DNA from: Candidatus Poseidonia sp.
GTDB taxonomy: Archaea > Thermoplasmatota > Poseidoniia > Poseidoniales > Poseidoniaceae
DNA: 5,266 nucleotides
Assembly: GCA_013330155.1 (NCBI GenBank)
Contig: DUIU01000030.1
Coordinates: 1 to 5,266 of the forward strand
Direction of reading: 5' to 3'
The notes beneath the pieces were generated by a model. That model saw only the letters and a program-made list of their open reading frames with translations. It made no database searches and was not told where the DNA came from. This document shows, piece by piece, positions 1-5,266 of this stretch; position 1 is the stretch's first letter; every line of letters begins with the position of its first letter. The position numbers and the translations under genes are program-made.

Positions 1-1
1 G

Positions 2-2497
2 TTGATTCACAACAACATTCTGTACTACCACGCCAGGACAGCCAGCGACGAAGTGAGCCGGCTTGACGTGTTCAACCTGACAGCCTTGAGCAACTTGGAC
101 GTCGGTGCGCAGGTCGGCGAGAACGGTGGAGACATCGTGAACATGGAAATGTCGGGCGACACGCTGATGGTCAGCGTGGTCTCAGGACAGTGGTGGAACA
201 GCGACGGCTCAGGAGGCATTGCCCGTTGGAACACCACCAACGGTGCGTTCGATGGCAACATTCTCCCCACGGGTTCCATCGACCGAGTGACGGCCTACGA
301 ATCCTCCAACGGCAACACGTGGGTCTCATGGGGCGAATTGAAACTCGACCTTTACGACAGCAGTCAAACCCTTGTCAATTCGTGGACAAATTTCGAGTTC
401 CCCATACGAGGAATCGTTGAACACAACGGAGAAACATTGTTCGCTACCGAGGACGGTATCGCTCGCTACAACGAAGTGACCAACACCTGGAACACCACTT
501 GGGAAGCCGGCAATGGATTGCCAGGCAACGCCGGCGACATCTTCTACGAAGTGTGGACCGATGGAACCAACCTCGTCGTCGGCGGCGCCGATTTCAACCG
601 ATTTGGCCAATTTAACGAAGGCATCATCTCACACCGTAACGGCGCCGGAGCGTGGACGGCTTACCCCGCTGATTCAAACAACAACATCCCCGATGGCTAT
701 CCAATTTCAATGGAGATGTGCGGTGGCGTGCTCAACATCGCTATGTACAACAACAACGGGGGCATTGCCCGCCTTGATTTGCAAAACGCCACGGTCAATT
801 CAGGCTTTGACAGCAGTCAACTCGACGGAACCGCCCCCGCCTCTGTCACCTGCGACAATCAGGACACGCTTTACATCGGCTACTACAACGATAACCAACC
901 CATCAGTCGCTACAGCTACAGCACCGCTGCCTTCCTTTCGAGTTTGACCACGGCAAGCCACAATCTGCCAAGTGACCGTGTTTGGTACGATGCACTCTCG
1001 CATTCCGGGTCCCAACTCATCGTCGGCCACGCCGTTGGGAATTCCGGCTCCAACCTCATTGCAGGCGGATACTCAACGCTGGTCGCCAGTGGTGCAACAG
1101 CGCTCCAAGCCCAAGTGCAAGGAGCAGGTTCCCCGGTCACCTCACTCCAATGGCTTAGCGCTTCCTCAGAATGGCTGATTGGCCGTGCGGGCGGATCGTC
1201 TGGCTACAGTGAGGTCGCCACCCTCTCTTCGTCTGGAAGGCAAACCGTGGTAGACCTGCCCGGTTTGGTGAGCGGCCAAGTGACGTCGGTCGTGGCCAAT
1301 GCCACCCATCTTTGGGCAACGACGGGGTCCTCGGCCAGTACCGGTAATTTCGGCGGGACGGGGACAGGGCTCCTGCAAGGGACGTTCATGCCCAACGGTA
1401 CCATCGAATGGGAATTCGGCTGGACCTTGCCTGGAAACACGGTCGCCAGCGACCTCCACCTTCACGGCACGGACCTGTTCATCGCCTCCAACCCCGGTGG
1501 CATGCTCAAATTGGACACCCTCACTCGAACCATCTCCTCCATCGGTGGTTCCCTGCACGGAAAGTTCGACACCATGCACCTCTTCAACAGTCAACTTGTG
1601 ATTGGCCTCGCTGGCGATGGTGGAAGCCCACCCGGCGTCCAAATGTTCGATCCATTGACCTCTCAATTCGGCAACGGACGACTCATTGCTGGCCTGCCAT
1701 CAAACATCGTAAACGGATTTACCGATACGACCGGTGTGCTATACATCGCCACCAACGGTGGAATCGGTCGCTGGAATTACACAACGAACGATTGGATGGA
1801 CTCCATTACCGTCGGGAACGGCCTGCCCAGTGACATCGTCGAAGACGTCTTCGCCGTGGGCTCTGACATCTACATGGCCACGCCGGCGGGCCTCTTCGTA
1901 TGGGACCCGTCAACCCAAAGCGGCACCACCATGACCGTCGCTGACGGCCTCATGGGACAATCCACTTGGGGTCTTGCCTTGACCACGACCAACACAGGGT
2001 CCTCGACGGTCATCGTCAGCCACGACGGTCGAGGTTCAGACCGACCCGGAGTGACGTTGGTTGACCCAAGCACGCAGCAAGTCGTTTCCACGCATCGATT
2101 CGACCAGCTTCCATCCAACACCGTCACCGCCCTCACCGCCGACTGGTGGGGCCTTCACATGGCCACCGACGTAGGCTCACTCACACACTGGAATGCATCA
2201 AACGGAGACTTTGAGGACGGAACCTCGTCGTTCCAAATTCAATATCCTGTGGTTCACATGGTCAGCGATGGTACCCACGTGATGACCGTTGGCTCACAAA
2301 ACAACATCATGCTTTCAGAGGCCCGTACTGGAGGGCACCTTCCGATCACCTACCTTGGAGCCATGGAGCCGAAAGTTGGAGCCATCGGTGCCAACTACCT
2401 TTGGGCTTTGACAGAAGACGGTCTGAAAGGATGGGAGAAAAACGGCCAATTCACGCCCGTGGAATCAACCTCCATGCGCCGGGCACTTCCGTTGACC
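2..2497 (+). repeat. Array of about 18 beta-propeller blade repeats (Reg_prop-like)
   Basis: Residues 1-832 break into roughly 18 units of 39-58 residues. My unit starts are nt 2, 134, 281, 407, 524, 698, 842, 980, 1136, 1280, 1442, 1565, 1709, 1838, 1964, 2123, 2252 and 2375. The first may be incomplete. The common pattern is a short hydrophobic strand, a turn, a strand of the type L-[YFW]-[IV]-A-T, a turn G-G-[IL], a strand x-R-[WYL]-[DN], then T-x-x-W and a loop ending in L-P-[SG]-[DN]-x-V. The GGIxR turn recurs as GGIARWN, DGIARYN, GGIARLD and GGIGRWN. The LP[SG][DN] loop recurs at residues 173, 322, 476, 565, 608 and 703. This pattern is typical of the periplasmic propellers of hybrid two-component sensors and related surface proteins. 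Eighteen blades are too many for one ordinary 6-8 blade propeller, so two or more are likely. Exact blade boundaries are approximate. Confidence 0.75.
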
Positions 2498-5266
2498 GTT
2501 CGAGCCATGGGCAATGGCGGTGGCCTCAACATAACCGATATGACTCACCTCGGAATGTCCATTGATTTGGTTAGTTCAGACAGCCCCTATGCTTTGGACA
2601 ACACACTGGGGACGCCCGGTATCCACGGGCTGCTGTTCCAAAACGTTCCCGTGGTCATGACCTCACCAACTGCTGGTGCAGCGGTTTGGGCAAAATCGGT
2701 CAGCCTTGAATACGATGTGACCCTCAACTTGAGCGATGACCCGAACCTCCTGAGTATGCTTCAAGACGCCGTGGATAACGGCCAGTTGTACAACAACACC
2801 CGCCATGTTTCCTTGCAATTGTTTTCCCCGACCAACGGCTCACTCGAAGCTCGGTTGACCTACGATTATGTTCGCACGGACACACCGGCGACCATGCAAG
2901 GTATGGTTGACCGACCAGACGATGGCGGTGGTGTGCTGACCGCTTCATGGTCCTTGGTTCACGACGAAGACTTCGCACGCTACCTTGTCTTCCTCAACGA
3001 TGGCCCCTGGGCAACTCCGCCAACCGAACTTGAGTTGCTCGGCCAATCACCGGACAAGGCCATTTCCCTGCACAGCCGACTGACTGCAGACATTGAAACC
3101 GCCAATGGCGTGCCTCTGGTTGACGGAACGGATTACTACGCCGTGGTGGTGGCTGAATACACCGACGGTCGCTGGGGGAAGGTCTCAGCGCCGTTTGGAC
3201 CCGTATCACCCAGCGACGAGGTCCCCGGTGCACCCCTTTGGGCCACGGCCAGCGCCATGGGCAGCAACGGAGACGATGGAGACATTGAACTCGAATGGGC
3301 CAGATGCACTGCCTTGGACCTCGCAACGACCAACGTCTATGTTTCGACCACGCCGATGCTCGACGCCCTTGGACGAACAACGTTCGCTTCCTATGCTCCA
3401 AACGAAGGCAACCAGTCCATCATCAAACAAACCCCGGGCGTTCCGGTTTGGATTGGATTCACCTGTGTGGACCAAGCCGGTCAGGAAAACCTGTCCAATG
3501 TCACCGTGGTCGGCCCGGTCGTGCCCACGGGTGAACTCAACGACAACGATGCTCCCGAACCCATTGTTGGAACGCAAGTCAACGACGTCCCCGAAGATGA
3601 AGGAGGACGGTTGACGGTCTCATGGAACCTCAGCACAGCCGACGATTGTGCCTTCTACACCGTCTTCATGAAGCTCGGTGACCACGTTCCAGAAGACGGA
3701 GGTTTGACCAGCGTGGAAGGGTATTCGCAAGCTGCCGTTGTCAACCCTTGCGACGTCAACGAAACCATCGTGTCTTCGCTCGATGGCGTGCCGCTCATCG
3801 ACGGGCAAGAGTACACCGTTGGCGTGGTGGCCTACGACGTTTGGCTCAACGGCAACACCGAAAACGTGCTGCTCGATGCTGCCTCACCTCTGCAAAACAT
3901 CGTTGGGCAGGGTGGCACACCGCCACGCATCACCTCCTTGATGGCTTACGACCACGCCAACGACGATGGTACGGCCATTGATGTGGTGTGGGAACCATCC
4001 ACCATCGAAGACTTCGCCTCGTACACGGTGTGGGTTTCAAATGTGCCCGTTGAAGACCTCTCGCTTGCCTACGCTGCCTTTGGCAACAACCCGGATGCTT
4101 GTGGCTGTTTCTCCTTCAACAAGCAATGGATTGACGAACGAACCAACCCAATTGAACTCACGCTGTCCACAGCATTACTCGTTCCAAGCGGCAGCGAGCT
4201 TTCCGATGGCGTCCCTGGCTTGATTCAGCCCGATGTGAAGTTGTTCGTCGCTGTGACCGTTCATGACCTGAAAGGGAACGTGCACCTCACGGAATTGACA
4301 CAAGCAACCGTTACGCCCATTGACAACGTGAACGACAACACCGCTCCAGATCGATTGACGGAACTCACGCTGGTCGACCGGCCCAACGACGATGGCAAAG
4401 CCCTCTTGTTGTCGTTTGAGTTGTCGGAGGCCGACGATGCGTGGGAGTACATGGTGTACGCCGAAACCTACAATTTCGAAGGCAAGGTTGGACGTGAAGG
4501 AACGCAACTTGCTCTCAATCCAATCGCCAAATTGGAGCGCTCGCCCACCCTCCCGTTGGTCATCGATCTCGTCGCTGGCGACGTGCCCGTCATTCCTGGT
4601 CAGGAAATCTGGGTGGCGGTCGTGGTCATGGATTCCTCAGGCAATGCTCACGTTGACACGCTCACGATGGTCTCAGCCGCCGCAACGGACGAAGGCATCA
4701 CCGACCCTGGCGTCTACCTGCCCGACATCGAAAAGGTGGAAGCCGAGTGGTTCGAGGAGACCAGTGTCTTTGTTGAGTGGCAACACTCCGTTGATGCCAA
4801 CGTGCGAGGCTACCACATCTACATCGGCGAAGACATGTTCACGTCCACTGAAGACGCCACCATGGTCGGTCAGACCGTTTCCGCCAATTCCTTCCTCATC
4901 ACCAGTGAACTGTTTGACGGTCTTGACAATTCAACAGCCTACTATGTCGCCGTCGTTCCGTACGATGACACCGTGGCCAAGTCCACGGTCGAAGCGGTGA
5001 AGGTGAATGCACTGGGTGATGAAGGAGGCAGTGAAGGTGGGAGTGACGACGGTGGGCAACTCAGCCTTGAGTCCCTATTGACCACACCCAACCTCATTGC
5101 TGCAGGTATGCTGCTCATCGTGGTCCTCCTCCTGGTCATTGTTGTCCGAACTCGAAACAGCACCAGTCGACGCTCCAAGAATTGGGAACTTCAGGAAGCA
5201 ACCTGGGGCATACAGGACACCAGTTGGGATTCGCCAACTGCTGCACCGGCGACGGTGGCTGCACCG
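2..5266 (+). CDS. Giant membrane-anchored surface protein (beta-propeller, Ig-like and Fn3-like repeats, C-terminal TM helix), partial at both ends
   Basis: Frame 2 reads through 1,755 codons without a stop. Its translation has coherent protein character throughout: periodic beta-strand repeats, aromatic positions conserved between repeats, one hydrophobic helix and a basic stop-transfer patch. Neither start nor stop is in the window, so a signal peptide is expected upstream but is not seen. Order: about 18 propeller blades (residues about 1-832), transition (833-882), Ig-like domain (883-959), six Fn3-like repeats (960-1671), acidic Gly/Ser linker (1672-1686), TM helix (1698-1715), cytoplasmic tail (1716 onward). 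There are about 18 N-x-S/T sequons outside the membrane and eight cysteines, which fall in pairs. I recognise no catalytic motif. Propeller plus Fn3 architecture points to binding, adhesion or sensing at the cell surface, but the ligand is unknown. Certainty is high that this is one continuous gene, moderate for the domain classes and low for function. Confidence 0.93.
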   Translation, partial: MIHNNILYYHARTASDEVSRLDVFNLTALSNLDVGAQVGENGGDIVNMEMSGDTLMVSVVSGQWWNSDGSGGIARWNTTNGAFDGNILPTGSIDRVTAYESSNGNTWVSWGELKLDLYDSSQTLVNSWTNFEFPIRGIVEHNGETLFATEDGIARYNEVTNTWNTTWEAGNGLPGNAGDIFYEVWTDGTNLVVGGADFNRFGQFNEGIISHRNGAGAWTAYPADSNNNIPDGYPISMEMCGGVLNIAMYNNNGGIARLDLQNATVNSGFDSSQLDGTAPASVTCDNQDTLYIGYYNDNQPISRYSYSTAAFLSSLTTASHNLPSDRVWYDALSHSGSQLIVGHAVGNSGSNLIAGGYSTLVASGATALQAQVQGAGSPVTSLQWLSASSEWLIGRAGGSSGYSEVATLSSSGRQTVVDLPGLVSGQVTSVVANATHLWATTGSSASTGNFGGTGTGLLQGTFMPNGTIEWEFGWTLPGNTVASDLHLHGTDLFIASNPGGMLKLDTLTRTISSIGGSLHGKFDTMHLFNSQLVIGLAGDGGSPPGVQMFDPLTSQFGNGRLIAGLPSNIVNGFTDTTGVLYIATNGGIGRWNYTTNDWMDSITVGNGLPSDIVEDVFAVGSDIYMATPAGLFVWDPSTQSGTTMTVADGLMGQSTWGLALTTTNTGSSTVIVSHDGRGSDRPGVTLVDPSTQQVVSTHRFDQLPSNTVTALTADWWGLHMATDVGSLTHWNASNGDFEDGTSSFQIQYPVVHMVSDGTHVMTVGSQNNIMLSEARTGGHLPITYLGAMEPKVGAIGANYLWALTEDGLKGWEKNGQFTPVESTSMRRALPLTVRAMGNGGGLNITDMTHLGMSIDLVSSDSPYALDNTLGTPGIHGLLFQNVPVVMTSPTAGAAVWAKSVSLEYDVTLNLSDDPNLLSMLQDAVDNGQLYNNTRHVSLQLFSPTNGSLEARLTYDYVRTDTPATMQGMVDRPDDGGGVLTASWSLVHDEDFARYLVFLNDGPWATPPTELELLGQSPDKAISLHSRLTADIETANGVPLVDGTDYYAVVVAEYTDGRWGKVSAPFGPVSPSDEVPGAPLWATASAMGSNGDDGDIELEWARCTALDLATTNVYVSTTPMLDALGRTTFASYAPNEGNQSIIKQTPGVPVWIGFTCVDQAGQENLSNVTVVGPVVPTGELNDNDAPEPIVGTQVNDVPEDEGGRLTVSWNLSTADDCAFYTVFMKLGDHVPEDGGLTSVEGYSQAAVVNPCDVNETIVSSLDGVPLIDGQEYTVGVVAYDVWLNGNTENVLLDAASPLQNIVGQGGTPPRITSLMAYDHANDDGTAIDVVWEPSTIEDFASYTVWVSNVPVEDLSLAYAAFGNNPDACGCFSFNKQWIDERTNPIELTLSTALLVPSGSELSDGVPGLIQPDVKLFVAVTVHDLKGNVHLTELTQATVTPIDNVNDNTAPDRLTELTLVDRPNDDGKALLLSFELSEADDAWEYMVYAETYNFEGKVGREGTQLALNPIAKLERSPTLPLVIDLVAGDVPVIPGQEIWVAVVVMDSSGNAHVDTLTMVSAAATDEGITDPGVYLPDIEKVEAEWFEETSVFVEWQHSVDANVRGYHIYIGEDMFTSTEDATMVGQTVSANSFLITSELFDGLDNSTAYYVAVVPYDDTVAKSTVEAVKVNALGDEGGSEGGSDDGGQLSLESLLTTPNLIAAGMLLIVVLLLVIVVRTRNSTSRRSKNWELQEATWGIQDTSWDSPTAAPATVAAP
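1709..1963 (+). other. Two best-conserved propeller blades
   Basis: Residues 570-654 hold the two clearest blades. The first has the strands VLYIATNGGIGRWN, then TTNDW and the loop GLPSDIV. The second has DIYMATPAGLFVWDPSTQ and then DGLMGQS. The immediately preceding blade ends in GLPSNIV, so the loop motif recurs 43 residues apart (565 and 608). This pair is the best anchor for aligning the weaker units on either side and for a profile search against the Reg_prop family (PF07494). Confidence 0.7.
2498..2647 (+). other. Transition segment, possibly a decayed blade
   Basis: Residues 833-882 lie between the last clear blade and the Ig-like domain. They are rich in Gly, Asp and Ser and keep some blade spacing (VRAMG at the start, ITDMTHLGMSIDLV in the middle), but they lack the L-[YFW]-[IV]-A-T strand and the GGIxR turn. 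A degenerate closing blade is possible, in which the first strand of the array would pair with the last. A simple interdomain linker is the alternative. Confidence 0.4.
2648..2878 (+). other. Ig-like beta-sandwich domain following the propellers
   Basis: Residues 883-959 open with VVMTSPTAGAAVWAKSVSLEY. The SPxxGAxV opening is common at the start of bacterial and archaeal Ig-like domains ('sP.dGa.v...'). Alternating-hydrophobic strands follow: VSLEYDVTLNL, HVSLQLFSPT and SLEARLTYDYV. A polar, partly helical insert (DDPNLLSMLQDAVDNGQLYNNT) sits between the second and third strands. In hybrid two-component sensors a beta-sandwich (Y_Y_Y domain) occupies the same place after the propellers. I do not see the diagnostic Tyr pattern of that family, so I leave this as generic Ig-like. 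Confidence 0.5.
2879..5014 (+). repeat. Six tandem fibronectin type III-like repeats
   Basis: Residues 960-1671 hold six diverged repeats of about 106-141 residues, starting near residues 960, 1075, 1181, 1306, 1447 and 1566. Each begins with Pro-containing linker sequence, often after an acidic NDN (NDNDAP, NVNDNTAP). An acidic turn and a B strand ending in Trp or Phe follow: DDGGGVLTASW, DDGDIELEW, DEGGRLTVSW, DDGTAIDVVW, DDGKALLLSF, and in the last ETSVFVEW. The C strand has the form Y-x-V-[FWY] (YLVFL, VYVS, YTVFM, YTVWV, YMVYA, YHIYI). An F-strand region follows, best seen as GVPLVDGTDYYAVVVAEY and GVPLIDGQEYTVGVVAY. The Trp and Tyr core positions and the D-rich turn are typical of prokaryotic extracellular Fn3 modules. 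The array probably acts as a stalk holding the propellers away from the membrane. Confidence 0.78.
5015..5059 (+). other. Acidic Gly/Ser linker before the membrane anchor
   Basis: Residues 1672-1686 read GDEGGSEGGSDDGGQ: only Gly, Ser, Asp, Glu and a final Gln. This is a flexible, negatively charged spacer between the last Fn3-like repeat and the membrane helix, comparable to the low-complexity stalks ahead of C-terminal anchors in archaeal surface proteins. The underlying DNA is purine-rich with repeated GGTG/GGAG words, but it follows codon phase and needs no separate explanation. Confidence 0.8.
5093..5146 (+). other. Single C-terminal transmembrane helix
   Basis: Residues 1698-1715 (LIAAGMLLIVVLLLVIVV) form an 18-residue stretch without charged or strongly polar residues. 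It is preceded by the acidic linker and LSLESLLTTPN, and followed at once by RTRNSTSRRSK, with five Arg/Lys in 11 residues. By the positive-inside rule the C-terminus is cytoplasmic and everything upstream is outside. At least 40 residues follow the helix, so this is not a PGF-CTERM/archaeosortase or LPXTG-type processing signal, where only a few basic residues would follow. Confidence 0.92.
5147..5266 (+). other. Cytoplasmic tail with three heptad-spaced tryptophans, incomplete
   Basis: Residues 1716-1755 are the visible start of the tail. After the basic stop-transfer patch comes WELQEATWGIQDTSW, with Trp at 1728, 1735 and 1742. The two seven-residue units WELQEAT and WGIQDTS match at W and Q and are conservative at four more positions (L/I, E/D, A/T, T/S). 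A Pro/Ala/Thr-rich stretch (SPTAAPATVAAP) follows and is cut by the window end, so a further cytoplasmic domain may lie beyond. The motif may bind a cytoplasmic partner or lie against the inner membrane face. I know no named family that it defines. Confidence 0.7.

Noticed and set aside
1166..1666. A 166-residue minus-strand open frame, plus several shorter antisense ones
   Set aside because: It is antisense to propeller blades in a continuous coding frame. Codons such as GAC, ACC and GTC on the sense strand give few stops on the opposite strand, which explains such frames without real genes.
2..2497. Recent tandem duplication of blades at DNA level
   Set aside because: Shared DNA words between blades (for example GGCATTGCCCG near 215 and 770) are short and limited to the conserved GGIAR turn. 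No long near-identical DNA repeat was seen, so the blades are old and diverged.
3093..3614. A 173-residue + strand open frame overlapping the Fn3-like repeats
   Set aside because: It is out of phase with the long gene, Pro/Arg/Thr/Ser-rich, and shows no recognisable fold or membrane signal. The frame-2 translation explains the conserved motifs here.
4392..5000. A 202-residue + strand open frame beginning with ATG
   Set aside because: It lies wholly inside the long frame-2 gene in another phase. Its translation is a Ser/Pro/Arg/Thr-rich mix without domain character, as expected of an out-of-phase reading of GC-rich coding DNA.
5015..5059. Purine-rich GGAGG/GGTGG run that could be read as a ribosome binding site or tandem repeat
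   Set aside because: It encodes the Gly/Ser/Asp/Glu linker in frame 2, and the long gene continues through it with its TM helix and tail. No new gene starts after it.
5093..5190. Cell-wall sorting or archaeosortase (PGF-CTERM/LPXTG) signal at the C-terminus
   Set aside because: No LPXTG or PGF motif precedes the helix, and the polypeptide continues at least 40 residues past it. This fits a stable single-pass anchor.

Overview
The whole window lies inside one very long protein-coding gene on the + strand. Reading frame 2 (codons starting at position 2) is open for all 1,755 codons with no stop, and the gene runs off both ends. Start codon, ribosome binding site, promoter, signal peptide, stop codon and terminator all lie outside the window. 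I see no RNA gene, CRISPR array, mobile element or intergenic region. Residue numbers below count from the first complete codon at position 2, so they are not the residue numbers of the native protein.

The protein looks like a giant cell-surface protein with a C-terminal membrane anchor. In order: (1) residues about 1-832, a run of some 18 degenerate beta-propeller blade repeats averaging about 46 residues, resembling the 'two-component regulator propeller' (Reg_prop) type; (2) about 833-882, a transition that may be a decayed blade; (3) about 883-959, an Ig-like beta-sandwich; (4) about 960-1671, six fibronectin type III-like repeats with recurring acidic 'DDG' and 'GVPLxDG' motifs; (5) a Gly/Ser/Asp/Glu linker, 1672-1686; (6) one transmembrane helix, about 1698-1715; (7) a basic stop-transfer patch and a cytoplasmic tail with three tryptophans exactly seven residues apart (W1728, W1735, W1742), then a Pro/Ala-rich stretch at the window edge. 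The expected topology is a large outside N-terminal part and a C-terminus in the cytoplasm.

The organism cannot be fixed from the sequence alone. Moderately GC-rich DNA and a giant, acidic, lysine-poor, sequon-rich ectodomain on a single C-terminal helix without a sortase-type signal fit a planktonic archaeon. My best guess is marine Thermoplasmatota (Candidatus Poseidoniales, Marine Group II). This is inference from protein style, and a bacterium is not excluded.

The most interesting points are the heptad-spaced tryptophan tail, a sensor-like propeller ectodomain with no kinase visible next to the membrane, cysteines that fall in pairs within individual domains, and strong lysine depletion of the propeller half.
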